DNA of 64,000 nucleotides, from assembly GCA_019054805.1 (NCBI GenBank), contig JAHQIY010000011.1, positions 1,679,001 to 1,743,000 of the forward strand, given 5' to 3'. Both the position numbers and the translations under genes were made by a program. This DNA is from Brachionus manjavacas. Lineage: Eukaryota; Rotifera; Eurotatoria; Ploima; Brachionidae. This document shows, piece by piece, positions 34,567 to 46,315 of the stretch (the first letter of the stretch is position 1; each line of letters opens with the position of its first letter). The notes below the pieces were generated by a model. It was given only the letters and a program-made list of their open reading frames with translations, made no database searches and was not told the origin of the DNA.

Positions 34567-36760
34567 TTAACTTTTTATATTAAACATATATTCACACGTT
34601 AAGAAGTTGTATCCTTTTAAAATCTTTTGCAACCAAAAACCTACCAAACACATATGGATAGACAAGAACCAGCTACATTTTTTTGGATTTATTCGTAAAT
34701 TGTTTTCTTTCAATGCTTTGAATACTTGTATTAAATGTTTTATAAGCTCTTTAGCATTGCTTGTAAATATAACTTTATCATCGAAATAAACCTGTACGAA
34801 GTTTAAATGTCTAAAAACCTTATTCATGACTCTTGAAAATTCGGGAGGAGCATTTTATAGTCCGAAAGGCATTCTTGTAAACTCAAAATGTCCATCTTGT
34901 GTAGTTAATGCAGTTTTTTCTATTGAGTCGTTTTCCATTTGAATTTGTCCATATTCAGATTTTAAATCAATGGTAGAAAAAATTGAAGCACCACTTTATT
35001 TATCCAATATATCACTAACGCGTGGAATAGGAAAATGGTCCTGTTCAATCATTTTGTTTAATTTTCTATAGTCTACACTAAAACGCCATGAACCATTTTT
35101 CTTCTTCACTACTATCGCTGGTGCACCTCAAGCACTTCTTGATGGTCTTATAATGCCATTTTTTTGCATTGCGTCTATTTCTTGTTTCAATATTTCTCTC
35201 TTAGCTTGAGACGCAGGATATGGGTATGAATAGACTGGTTTCTCGCATGTTGTCCTAATTTTAAACTTAGCCGTAATACTTGGTGTTCGTAAATCTGACA
35301 AATCTGTGGTAAAAACATCTTAATTTTGTCAATCAATTTTCCAAAATCTTTTTCTATATCAACATTATATCCTTGTTACTAAAATTTAGATATGTCTTGA
35401 TTTAATTCATACGAAAAATCATGATCATCAAATAGATCTATTTCGTTCAAATTTTCGTCTATACTTTCGTCTAACTCTTCAATCCTTCCAATTGTATGGG
35501 TATATTTTGTAAATCTATCAAATTTTGTACACATTTATTTTTGTTAATTTTAATAATTTCTGATTCATCACCAAACCATACCAGTTGTCTATTTAACCAA
35601 GTACCAGCATCTGCCATTATAAACCAATCTGCTCCAAGTAAAACATCAGTAAAACAGTATGGTACAATTGCTAAATCCAATTTTATTATTTTCCCAAAAG
35701 TTTCAATATCTACTTTTTTTGTTATTCTTGACTCAAAAGATTTGCTTCCAATTGGTTCTTACAAAGCTAATATTTTTTGATACATCTAATTTTAATCTTT
35801 GAAAAGCCTTTTCAGAAATGACTGACCTTTGAGCACCTGTGTCTATTAACAGCGTTCATTCCATTAATTGTTCCTTTAATTTTTAATTCGTTTTGTTGTC
35901 CATTCTTATTTTAATACTCATATTTTTGTTGATTCTCTTGTGGCCTCTTTCAACTATATTGATCATATCTTTTTTCATAATAATTTCTTGGAATTTCATT
36001 TCTTATCTAATGATTCTGGAATCTTTTTCTAGCATAACAATCTGCTTTAAAATGTCCTGGTTTAACACAATAAAACATTTAGAAATATTATTTCCATGGC
36101 TTCTAAACGCATTGATTCTATCCTCTCTATTTTCTCTCTTTAGAACATTATTTTCGTATAAATTTGCCCAACTAAATGCTTGATCAATTGTTTCTGGTTC
36201 TCTCATATTTAAAAAACCTTCTATTTCAGGCCAAATATTTAACTTAAACAACCTTATTTTCATTTTTTCATCAATTTCACTAGTTTGATTCAGACTCAAT
36301 TGAAACTGGTTAATATACTCCTCTATTGAACCATTCTGTTCCATTCAAACTAACTTTTTGATAACAATATCATTTATATTTTTGTTTTTGAACCAGCATA
36401 AAAATTTTTTTCACACTTAGGGATATTTGCATTCCTCAAATTTATATCTAAACTAAATAACCAACTTTCCACATCATCAGAAAGTTTACCTTCAAAAATA
36501 GGTTGAGCTGAACTAACCCGATAACGTCGTCCATTTTAATGTTCATCTTCTATCTCAGTTACATCATCAAAATCCTCAACGTAACTGTCTAAATTTATAT
36601 TATTTTCTTTTTCAATATTTTTAAATTTAGCAAGTTGTGATTCCAATTCCTTAATTTTTCTGTTTTGTTCCTCCATCAATTTCCTTGATTCTGCACTTAA
36701 AATTAAAAGTGATTCTAATGTATTTGGACTATGATTTTCATCACTTAGGCTCATTTTATT
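34567..36760 (-). pseudogene. Gypsy-type LTR retrotransposon relic A (gag, protease, partial RT)
   Basis: Read on the minus strand from 36760. A gag N-terminus comes first (36754-36536, coiled-coil-like, with KLMEEQNRKIKELESQLAK), then a gag core (36344-36003, EEYINQFQLSLNQTSEIDEK) running into a frameshifted CCHC zinc knuckle near 36060. An aspartic protease with DTG follows at about 35840, then TDVLLGADWFIMADAGTW (35680-35471). A reverse transcriptase with VDYRKLNKMI, FSTIDLKSEY and VYFDD runs from about 35310 to 34620. RNase H and integrase are missing: the frame ends soon after NPKKCSWF at about 34670. Stops and frameshifts break every part. LTRs were not identified; a candidate primer-binding region lies near 36770. 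Inactive copy. Confidence 0.85.
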
Positions 36761-37490
36761 TTAACCGCTTGTGAGACCACACATGCTTTACGTTTCGCTT
36801 GAATTATCTTCATTAATTTTTGACATCTTTTATTGATTCATTTTCGATGTGGATCGTTTATTTTACCAATATAATAAATACCTGAGCTGCTACCAACTAC
36901 TAAGGAAAGAGTATGATGTTTAAATAATATTTATGGGAAATAATAATATAAAAAGAATACTAATAAAATAAGTTATTCTAATATTAGATCGTAAACTAAT
37001 TATTGAATAGATAATTAGATCATTAAACTAGTTATTGGATAGATAATTAAAGAATGACCTTATATTATATTTGGGAAATCTATTCAAAACTTAATTTTAT
37101 TGAGTAAAAATAAAAATTTGGCTAAAAAAAAGTATCTTGCAAAAATTTTATCTTCTACTAATTCATTCTATTTTGAATCAATTTTTCGTCTTCCATGTAA
37201 AATACGCAAACTTTAATTTTTGCATTTTTTAAATTTGTTTATCTTCGTTGAATTATTAGGATTAAAGTCATTTTTTAAAGATTTGAATACTTTTTATCAA
37301 TATTTTATGACTCATCCATTGATTTTGTGGATGAATTCAAAATTTGAATAAGAAAAAAAGAGTCAAAGTGACACTTTTTGGTGCTTCTAGTAGTAAATAC
37401 TTGATTTTGTACAAAGGAAATATTTTTTTTTATTGAATTTAGTTAATTTAGAAAGTTTTTCTTATTTTTATGCAGAAAAAAAAAATTGTT
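36761..37490. other. AT-rich spacer between Gypsy relics
   Basis: May include a degraded 5' LTR of relic A near 36770-37000, but I find no second copy to define one. At 37375-37395 the string tggtgcttctagt also occurs at 32868, perhaps another hAT-type end. Confidence 0.35.
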
Positions 37491-37960
37491 CTCAAATAGA
37501 AAATCCTGGAGTCGGGGATCGGGTCGGGGATCGAGTCGGTGGTACTAATGAGTGCCGAGAGGGATGCATCCGCTGTTTTATGCTGTTTGTTGGTTCCTTT
37601 CGTTGACGGAGCTCCCTCCGAGCTCCGATCTACTGAGTTGGGATCTATTGGTATTCAACACGCTATGTAGTTTTCCGGACTACAAACCATCAGTTGTCCA
37701 TCCAACGGCGTGGACCGGATCATTTGTAGCAGCCATTGATTTTCTTGGATTTAATTCATGGTCGAGAACAGCAGGGGTGTGGGCCGCCTTTCAACGACGC
37801 GGCACCTGAGAAGTCCACCGCGTTCTCGACCACCATTCTCCCAGATCCACTTCTCAATTGCGCTACGGGTAACATTCCTCATAGTAGGTTTGGGTTCTGC
37901 TCGGACCTCGGACGAAACTTTTCTTTCCTCTCACTGGTATATCATTTTTTATTTATTCTA
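37491..37960. other. GC-rich island, unassigned
   Basis: About 470 bp near 50% GC in an otherwise A/T-rich setting. It starts with repeated ggatcgggtcgggg-like strings and has overlapping plus-strand frames (37552-37809, 37736-38113) with no recognised similarity. It lies just downstream of Gypsy relic B, so it may be LTR or 3' untranslated sequence of that element or of an unrelated one. No matching second LTR found. Confidence 0.35.
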
Positions 37961-37994
37961 GCTTTTTTAAGAAAATTTTTTTTTAATTTTACAA

Positions 37995-38076
37995 TGTGCT
38001 ATAGAAAGCACAACTTTCTCACAAAAATTTCCTTTTCATTGTGCTATGGAGAGCACATCTTTCTTACAAAATTTTT
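37995..38076 (+). repeat. Duplicated ~36-bp unit with internal stem
   Basis: Two imperfect copies, 37995-38030 and 38040-38076. Each starts gtgctat(a/g)gagcac-like (arms gtgct and agcac) and ends ctttct(c/t)acaaaa. A long T run follows (about 38076-38097). Confidence 0.65.
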
Positions 38077-38115
38077 TTTTTTTTTTTTTTTTTTTTTAAA
38101 TAATAGATATTAAAA

Positions 38116-41100
38116 AAAAAGATTTCTTATACTTAGATTTATTGCAACCGATCTGGTAGAACTCGTTTTGAGCAACATCCACTTGCCTTTGCAAAAAGTA
38201 GTTCGGTTCAAAAACGGAGGTATCAAATCCGATTCGGTACGGTTTTCCGGCTGATTGTTGTCTTCATTCAGATCTAGAAAATCTGGATCCATCCAGTAAC
38301 TGTCTTGGGTAATTTCTGCGGCGCTGCTATGTACCTCGTTGGTTTCGGTAACTTGAATATCCGCGTCTGGCGACCGTTCGGCTTGGGCGTCACCTGAACT
38401 GTTCACTGATTCCTCGATCATTGTTTTATAGCAGGTGTTACTGGGGGGTTTAAAACACCTTTTTAACCTATTAGCGTGGACCAACTGTTTCTTCTGGTTA
38501 GCGTCTGCCCGGATCAGGTAATTATTCTCACTTAGGACTTCGACAACGGTGAAGGCCCTTTCCATTTATGGCTCAATTTCTTTGACACACTTTTTTTGTT
38601 CGCTTGTTTTTGCAAGTATACCCGATCCCTGAGGGCGTAGCCAAAAGGCCTTACATTACGTTCCGCTTAGAATTTAAATTTACTCACTTTGACGTCTGCA
38701 TTTTGGGCTACGGTCTCATAACATCTGAGCAGATCGGCTTGCATACGACACTAAATCTAAATTCAAATCCAGGTCTGGGGCAGGGAACAACAAATCCACG
38801 GGGAACTTTGGTTTCCGACCATAGATGACTTCAAACGGTGTTAAGCCCGTCGTATGGTGCACCGCGGTGTTATAGGCAAACGCTAACTTAGGTACGTATT
38901 TGTCCAAGTCCTTTTGTGAGTCGGCTACATAACACGACAACATTTGTTCTAACGTGCGGTTGAATCTTTCAGTTTCCCCGTCACATAGAGGATGGTACGC
39001 AGATGTCCGCAGTCTTTGAATGTCTAGCAACTCATAAAGCTGATTCATCAGTTCCGATAGGAAATTGGTTCCTCTGTCCGAAAGCGCAGCTTCAGGTAAA
39101 CCATTCCGGCAGATAAATTGAACCAAACAATCCGCCACTTCTTCCGCCTTTTGCGACTTCAGCGGAAACAACTCCACGAATTTTGAAAAATGGCAGACAA
39201 TCACCAAGATGTAAAGGGCATCGCTATCTGTTCGGGGTAACGGAGCCAATATGTCCCATGTTATTAAACGGAAGGGTCTGCTGGACCTAATCGGGACTAT
39301 GGGCTGCTTCGTATAATTTTTTGGGGCTTTTACTAATGCGCATTGATTGCATTGCTGAATAAACTCTGCTACATACTTAAGGTATTTTGGCCAGTAGAAC
39401 CTATGTCGGATTTTGTCGGTTGTTTTATCTACCCCAAGGTGGCCACTGAACGTATCGTTATGAACTTTCTTTAGGACTTATGTTCGATCCTTTAGCGGGA
39501 CCACATATTGATAATGTATTCCAGACTCATCTTTGTCATAACGCCGATAAACGTTTTTTCCGAAAATTTTTAAACGCCCAAATTGGCACCAGTAGATAAA
39601 TAGTTCTGGATTTGTTTTGTCACATGTATCCGGTCTCGCCCATGTCCTTATCCAACTGTGCAGCTCTGCTATAGCATCATCTTCGAGCTGGTCTTCGTTG
39701 AAATCGGTTTGTTGTAAAACCAGATTATTAATCACTACTCCTGGGTCCCTAGTGCTCTCTTCCTCCACGTCGTTTTCTTCTTCCAACAGCCATCTAGACA
39801 GCGCATCCGCGTTACCGTTCTCATGACCTTTGCGGTATTCAATATCGAACTCGTACATCCGTAGTTCGATCAACCACCTAGTTAACCTTGGCGTTGGGTT
39901 CTTAAGGTTTTTTAGCCAAACTAAGGGCTTATGGTCAGTAACAATAGTAAATTTCCTGACATAGAGATAACGTTTGAAATGTTCAATGGTTAACACTATC
40001 GCTAACAGTTCCCGCTCAGCCGACGAATACTTTCTTTGCTGCTTCGTCAATCTTTTGCTCCAGTAAGCAACAGGTCTCCACGATCCTTCGTATTTTTGAC
40101 TTAAAACAGCCCCGGCGCTGTGTTCGCTCGCATCAGTTTCCAGTCTAAAATCTTCTTCAAAGTCTGGAAGTATTTGAACACCCCTTTTCCCGATATCCGG
40201 TGTCGTTAGACATGTCCGGAGCTCATCAAAACTTTCCTTTCTTTTCTCATTCCAATCAAAATTTTTACTTTTTTCCGTTGCCTCGTGCAGTGGACCTGCT
40301 TTTTCAGCAAAACCTTTAACAAAACGTCGATAGTGGTTCGCCGGTCCCAAAAAACTATGCAATTGTTTGATTGTTTTTGGTCTTTCGTATCTGAACAAAA
40401 TTTCTATTTTACTGGGTGAGGGCTTTACAGTGCCATTACAAATGACATGGCCGAGATATTCAATGGATGAGACGAACCACTCGCACTTCTCCCAATTAAT
40501 TTTTAAATGTGCAGCTCGGATCCGCTCAAGCACTGTCCGTACGTGAATGTTATGCTCCTCCAACGTCTTCGAAAAAATAATAATGTCGTCCAAATAGACA
40601 AAGCAAAAAAGTTCAAGATTTCCTTAAGTGATTATTCCATGGTCCGCTGAACCGTCGCTGGTGCATTTGTTAGCCCGAACGACATGACGTTGAACTCAAA
40701 TAATCCAAATTCGGTAATGAATGCAGTTTTTGATTTGTCTTCCTCCCTAATTCTAATCTGATGATAGCCGGAAGTCAAATCCAATTTTGATAATTTAGTC
40801 GCCCCGTTCAGCAGCGCAATCAACGTTTTGCGCTGCTGAACTCATTCTACGATTCACTGAAAGGATTTGTTTGGTGCCATTTGTACACCATTGCATCATC
40901 GTCAAAAGAACTCTTTTGTGTTTTGATCGGCTCTAACAAAGATTTTCCCCCGTATTGTTCCGGCTCAGAACTGCTGTACAAATTTCGACCTGTTTTAGGA
41001 AAAAACGTCCCCGACTATTCCCACTGAATCCTATTTGATCATCATTTCGCCATTTGTTTCTCAGTTCGGTTTTGATCGCTGACTTTTCCAAATAATCTTG

Positions 41101-41339
41101 GCGAACTTTTTCCGGAGTCCAGTTGAACAACTCATTTGTGTTGGCGAATTGAAGACCAGCATTTGAATTTTTTTTCTGCCCAGTCCAGAGGTTCATAATG
41201 ACTTTAAAAGCACTAGCTACAGCAATCATGGTTAAAGGAGCACATCAATGCTAAAACACAGCTGTACGAACAAAAACAAGTGTTCATCAAACATCGTGTA
41301 CTTTTTTTTTTTTTTTAAGCTTAACCGCTGCCACCAATT
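38116..41339 (-). pseudogene. Gypsy-type LTR retrotransposon relic B (partial gag, pol)
   Basis: Minus strand. PBS-like tggtggcagcgg lies near 41325, then a gag-like fragment (41229-40933). An abrupt junction near 40830-40850 leads into RT (40823-40632, [20 protein letters not shown]). A stop and a frameshift near 40600 precede the catalytic VYLDDIIIFSK. RT thumb and RNase H run 40593-39478 (FRLETDASEHSAGAVLSQ, TDHKPLVWLKNLK, RKGHENGNADALSRW). An H2C2-like segment and integrase follow at 39470-38716 (NQCALVKAPKNY, FSKFVELFPLKSQ, ALSDRGTNFLSEL), then an integrase tail at 38565-38116 (VHANRLKRCF). Higher GC than the flanks indicates a younger insertion than relic A. One stop lies between RNase H and integrase, and most of gag and protease are deleted; not functional as it stands. 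Confidence 0.92.
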
Positions 41340-41489
41340 TAATAGCGTGCGCTTTTAAATAATTAAAAAAGAGAGAGAGGGAGAGAAAAATAAAAGTTTG
41401 TTTCTTCTCTAACTTCTTTATTAACGTTCATAAAATATCAAACACAGCTAGGCACCAGAAGACAGAGGTCTGCTGGAGGGGGTGTTACA
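41340..41489 (-). repeat. Probable 5' LTR of Gypsy relic B
   Basis: On the minus strand this starts tgtaacaccccctccagcag (from 41489), contains AATAAA (about 41415) and ends just before the PBS-like tggtggcagcgg. Length is about 150 bp. I found no partner LTR downstream of the integrase, so the boundary rests on the TG start, the PBS position and the repeat junction at 41490. Confidence 0.55.
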
Positions 41490-41650
41490 GAGGTATAGAC
41501 AATGAAAATATTTAAAAATAAAAATCCTTTCTGTACTCTTTGTACTCTTTCTAATTAATTTATTTGTCCCTGTTCCTTTTTGTACTTTCGATACTTTTTG
41601 TAATTTTTCTAATTAATAAAAAATATTTATATTAACAGATTAATAAAATG
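41490..41650 (+). repeat. Dispersed repeat, copy 1 (gaggtatagacaatg family)
   Basis: Begins gaggtatagacaatg and continues with aaaatcctttctgtac and tccctgttcctttttgtac strings. A second copy lies at 62090-62250. The shared part starts exactly where the putative LTR ends. Confidence 0.65.
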
Positions 41651-41780
41651 CGACTTGTTTTGAAATATTTGGAATTTTGCTTAACATTTGATTATTAGAA
41701 AAATAATACCAAATATTGGACAAGCATAATTATTTCAAATTCATAATTAGAAAATGTCTTTGGAGTAAGTGCTTCATGTG

Positions 41781-42083
41781 ATTTAAGAAAAAAATTCTCT
41801 ATCAAATGGTATACTTCAAATAATAAGTCACCCTCCTATTTTTTCATCTGGGCTTGAGACCGGCAAACGGCATAGTTATGACGGCGTCTTCCCCTAAGAA
41901 GCACGTGGGACGTTCATCATAAACAGCGTCACTCATCCGAGCACTTAAAGGCTGCGAACTCGACAACTATTTAGACTAGCTTGGAACCACAAACCAAGCG
42001 ACAATCTCTTTAAGAGAGAATGCCTTAACTTTAACGGTTCCAAAGTTACGGCTATCCAAAGAGGGTCAGCTGTAAAACAAGTT
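41781..42083 (+). repeat. Partial copy of unit A, same orientation (hairpin arm)
   Basis: Matches the first ~300 bp of 33511-34511. It stops within ctgtaaaacaagtt and joins directly to the inverted full copy, so 41781-42083 can pair with about 42785-43085. Confidence 0.85.
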
Positions 42084-43085
42084 AAAGATGTTATTTCTAA
42101 ATCCGTCTTTGAACATATTTAGCTATGACTAAAACAGGACACAACATGGGCATTGTGAAATTTCATGCAAAACCTTTTCAAAATTACAAAAAAAAATTCT
42201 TTTTCATTAATTTAATATGAAAAAATTGAGCCTTTTAAAATTTGATGATGAAACAACATGAAACAAGAAATGTTTCACTAAATTAAACAGAAAAAGAATT
42301 ATTTATATTAGCAGGATAATTTTATTTAAAAAAAAATTATATCAATATTTTGGAATTGATTTATTTCTTGTCTCTATGATCTTTTCAAATCAGAATTTTT
42401 TTTTTTGGATTTTGTAAATTGAAAGATTTTGAAAATAAATTTTTTGGTTTAATATTAAGGCTTTTAACTCAAGTTAAAACTAAACTTTTACATTCAGTTG
42501 TTAAGGTTCACATTTTTGAAATTAGTAAAAGAATTGTTCATTTTAATTCAAAGGAAAAATGATAAAAATTAGATTTAAATGCCCCATAACTCTGCCGTAA
42601 GCCGGTCCCAAGCCCAGGATGAGAAAAGAGGAGGGTGGTGGCAGCCACACAATGTGGTCTTCTACGAGTCCAAAGAAGAGCTGTATTACGGGTACATAGA
42701 TCTACGGGTCTTTGTCCTAGTCTTGTCGTATGAGGGTGCCGCTGGCTTCGACCATCACCCAGTATAGAATCTTAACAGAGCAAGAACTTGTTTTACAGCT
42801 GACCCTCTTTGGATAGCCGTAACTTTGGAAGCGTTAAAGTTAAGGCATTCTCTCTTAAAGAGATTGTCGCTTGGTTTGTGGTTCCAAGCTAGTCTAAATA
42901 GTTGTCGAGTTCGCAGCCTTTAAGTGCTCGGATGAGTGACGCTGTTTATGATGAACGTCCCACGTGCTTCTTAGGGGAAGACGCCGTCATAACTATGCCG
43001 TTTGCCGGTCCCAAGCCCGGATGAAAAAATAGGAGGGTGACTTATTATTTGAAGAATACCATTTGATCGAGAATTTTTTTCTTTA
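42084..43085 (-). repeat. Inverted full copy of unit A
   Basis: Reverse complement of 33511-34511, from aaagatgttattt at 42084 to the aattttttt end near 43081. Together with 33511-34511 it brackets both Gypsy relics. The plus-strand reading frame at 42579-42767 is within the repeat and has no recognised protein similarity. Confidence 0.85.
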
Positions 43086-43957
43086 GCAGGATAATTTTAT
43101 TTTAAAAAAAATTATATCAATATTTTGGAATTGATTTATTTCTTGTCTCTATGATCTATTCAAATCAGAATTTTTTTTTTTGGATTTTGTAAATTGAAAG
43201 ATTTTGAAAATAAATTTTTTGGTTTAATATTAAGGCTTTTAACTCAAGTTAAAACTAAACTTTTACATTCAGTTGTTAAGGTTCACATTTTTGAAATTAG
43301 TAAAAGAATTGTTCATTTTAATTCAAAGGAAAAATGATAAAAATTAGATTTAAATGCCCCATAACTCTGCCGTAAGCCGGTCCCAAGCCCAGGATGAGAA
43401 AAGAGGAGGGTGGTGGCAGCCACACAATGTGGTCTTCTACGAGTCCAAAGAAGAGCTGTATTACGGGTACATAGATCTACGGGTCTTTGTCCTAGTCTTG
43501 TCGTATGAGGTGCCGCTGGCTTCGACCATCACCCAGTATAGAATCTTAACAGAGCAAGAACTTGTTTTACAGCTGACCCTCTTTGGATAGCCGTAACTTT
43601 GGAAGCGTTAAAGTTAAGGCATTCTCTCTTAAAGAGATTGTCGCTTGGTTTGTGGTTCCAAGCTAGTCTAAATAGTTGTCGAGTTCGCAGCCTTTAAGTG
43701 CTCGGATGAGTGACGCTGTTTATGATGAACGTCCCACGTGCTTCTTAGGGGAAGACGCCGTCATAACTATGCCGTTTGCCGGTCCCAAGCCCGGATGAAA
43801 AAATAGGAGGGTGACTTATTATTTGAAGAATACCATTTGATCGAGAATTTTTTTCTTTAGCAGGATAATTTTATTTTAAAAAAAATTATATCAATATTTT
43901 GGAATTGATTTATTTCTTGTCTCTATGATCTATTCAAATCAGAATTTTTTTTTTGGA
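42311..43957. repeat. Tandem array, 774-775-bp unit
   Basis: The unit starts gcaggataatttta at 42311, 43086 and 43860: two full copies plus ~100 bp of a third. Units 1 and 2 differ at few positions, one being a single extra g in gagggtgcc (42731) versus gaggtgcc (43507), so the duplication looks recent. Confidence 0.9.
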
Positions 43958-44629
43958 TCTTTTAAATTTATTTTATTTAAAAATTCTGTCATCGTTACAT
44001 TTTTTAAAAATTTATCTTTCATTAAGTTAACATTCAATTTAATAAAAATTAATCAATTTATTGGGAAATATTTATTAACTTTTATTCTTAAATTGGACTG
44101 CTTAGTGAAATATTTTTAAAAAACACAGAAAAATCTGTAGTTCAAAATCAATATTTTTATTAAGATTTTAAATTTGTTTTGCAATTTTTGTATGAAAATT
44201 CACAGTGCCCGCCGGATCCGCTCTACTGGACAGGATATACGTTCCGTCAACACAGCCTTTTAATTTTGATGCCAGTCTTTGAGAGGGGGTAGCCAAAAAG
44301 ATAATTTGTTTCTTTTTCTATAGGTTTTCATTTATGCTGAATAAGAATTTGTGATTTAAAATAACAAATTCATCAACGCGAACTTTTCTTTATTTCCATT
44401 TTGTTTTCATTATCATTCTTTTTGTTCTTTAAGTTAAATGTGATAAAAGGAGATTTATTACTCAAAGCCACTAAGAATAAATTTTAAAAAATATAAAAAT
44501 TAACTTTTTTATGTGATATTTTACAAATTCAAAAATTTTTTATCCAAATTTTAATTAAATAAATAAATAAATTGTTACAAAAATTACAACAAAAACGCAT
44601 TGTTTAGAGCAAATAAAAAAACAAACAAA
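43958..44629. other. Spacer with a short GC-rich stretch
   Basis: Around 44205-44300 is GC-richer (for example gcccgccggatccgctctac) and unassigned, likely transposon debris. The rest is A/T-rich and forms the 3' flank of the BAP1-like gene. Confidence 0.4.
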
Positions 44630-46315
44630 CTATTTTTTCCTTAACTTTTTATTCGAATTTTGCTGAATGAACAAAGAATCGGGCGAAATAAAAAACGAAG
44701 AAGCTGCCAACTTACTGTCGCCACCATTGCCAGAACCACTCTTATTAGTGACACTATTGCGAACTATTTCCTCCAGCTTGCCATTCTCAGCCAACACTTT
44801 CAAATAACTAACTATAAACTCATTGTAGACATGCTTGCGTCTAAACGCCTCTGTAGCGTACCTCTTCCGCTTGTCAACCTCTTCGTTGTATTTGGCTTGA
44901 AGCGATTCGATTTCTGTTCCCAGCTCTGTCTCAATCTCTCTTAGCTCACTAATGCTGGCACTTTTTTTAACCACACACTCGCACAATCCATCCTCACTTA
45001 CTTGGAAAACTTTACAAATCTCCACTAGACCAAACTTTTGCACCAATTTACACAAATTGTGCACAAACTCTGCGCTCTCAATTTTCTCATTTTTTTCCAC
45101 ATCCTCAACTAAACCGGCTACTAAATCATGGCTTTTTAAATCAAAACAAATCTCTTTCCTCTCATTTCTCAAGCGGCACACATCGCCCACGTCTTCATTC
45201 GCATCTTCTGTCCTAAGCTCATTTTCTCCATTCAAAGTATTCAAAAGAAGCCTTCTATTCCGCTCTAACACCAGCAGTTGATTTTTATACTTGAGCATGT
45301 TGTCGCCAACCACAGCCATTAGATTAAATCTAATCTCATGGTTCTGCTGTCCATGACTATTCAGTCGGTGTAGAATAATTTTCTTGAATTTATCGCTCCA
45401 GTTTAAGCTATCGTGGCGGTAGTTCTGGTACAAGTTGAAAAGAGTGCTTTTCAGGTCAGATCTTTGAGCTTGGAGGAGCTCATCGATGAGTTTAAGGTTG
45501 CAGGAGGCGGCTTGGATGGCTCCGTGGTCTATGGGATATGGCTTGAGGCCGTCTAGTTCGAAAAGCTTGCCGTTGATGGGCACAAAGCAAATGAAGTGGA
45601 ATATTTCATTTGACATGGCAGAGTGAATTTGAGGAGCACCATTTGGAGCGACCAGGCTGGAAGAGGACATGCTGGCCGTCAAGTTCGATGAGCTAGAAGA
45701 TGAGGGCATGGAGCTGGAAGCTTTTTTTACACTTGTTTCAGGCTTAGCGTAGGAGTTGTGAGCTTGGGCTAAACGTGGTTGATTGCCAATCGCCAAGCCT
45801 TTCATCTAAAGAAAAAAGATAATTTTTTTTAAGAAAAAATAAAAAAATAATTGTTTTAATTTTTATTAATAAGAAAAAAAGGCGCCTACTTCTGGACTGA
45901 GGCCTTGGCATAGACACTTGAAGTTGTTCAGCAAGTCTCCGAGCTGGAACGATTTGCTGGCTCTGGAATTAAGCAAGACGCTCAAGAGTGCATGGGTTGC
46001 GCAAGAGTTGGGCACTATCTGGTGGGCAAAGAACATGTTGTTGATGATGGTGGGGTCGGTGACGTAGTTGGAGGTGGAATCAGGACCCGAGGTTTTGCCT
46101 CGACGTCCATTTCGTCTTTCAATCCATTTGAACAGGAATATGAAGCCAAGTGTAGAGTTGTCCAAAGGCTTGCTCAAGTCGTATATTTCCTCGACTTGGA
46201 TTCCTTGGACGCCAAAGTCGTCCACTAAAAGTGTGAACAAGCCTGGGTCGCTCTCAAGCTCAAGCCATGACGATGTGCAATCGGTGTTCGCACCATTCAT
46301 TGCACTGCCAGTCAT
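44630..46315 (-). CDS. BAP1: Ubiquitin C-terminal hydrolase BAP1 (Calypso orthologue)
   Basis: Predicted 533 aa from two exons on the minus strand: 46315-45890 and 45805-44630 (84-bp intron, phase 0, joining GLSPE to MKGLAIGN). BAP1/Calypso is a nuclear deubiquitinase that with ASX removes ubiquitin from histone H2A. The N-terminal UCH domain is unmistakable: [20 protein letters not shown], then FFAHQ (oxyanion Gln99), [11 protein letters not shown] (catalytic Cys105), [10 protein letters not shown] (His212) and LFELDGL (Asp227). A Ser-rich segment (about 171-192) interrupts the catalytic domain between Cys and His. The C-terminal ULD-type helix [18 protein letters not shown] (about 455-472) matches the BAP1/UCH37 tail, and the protein ends in basic KKLRKK, a plausible nuclear signal. 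It is shorter than vertebrate BAP1 (729 aa) and near insect Calypso in size. All catalytic residues are present. Confidence 0.94.

Noticed and set aside
35496-36183. Plus-strand frames opposite Gypsy relic A
   Set aside because: These are antisense shadows of the gag and protease coding strand.
42579-43590. Two near-identical plus-strand frames starting MPHNSAVSRSQAQDEK
   Set aside because: They are the same frame in two tandem repeat units. A single-base difference shifts the C-terminus, so the frame is not conserved, and no similarity is recognised.
44660-45281. Plus-strand frames opposite the BAP1-like gene
   Set aside because: Antisense shadows of a clearly coding minus strand.
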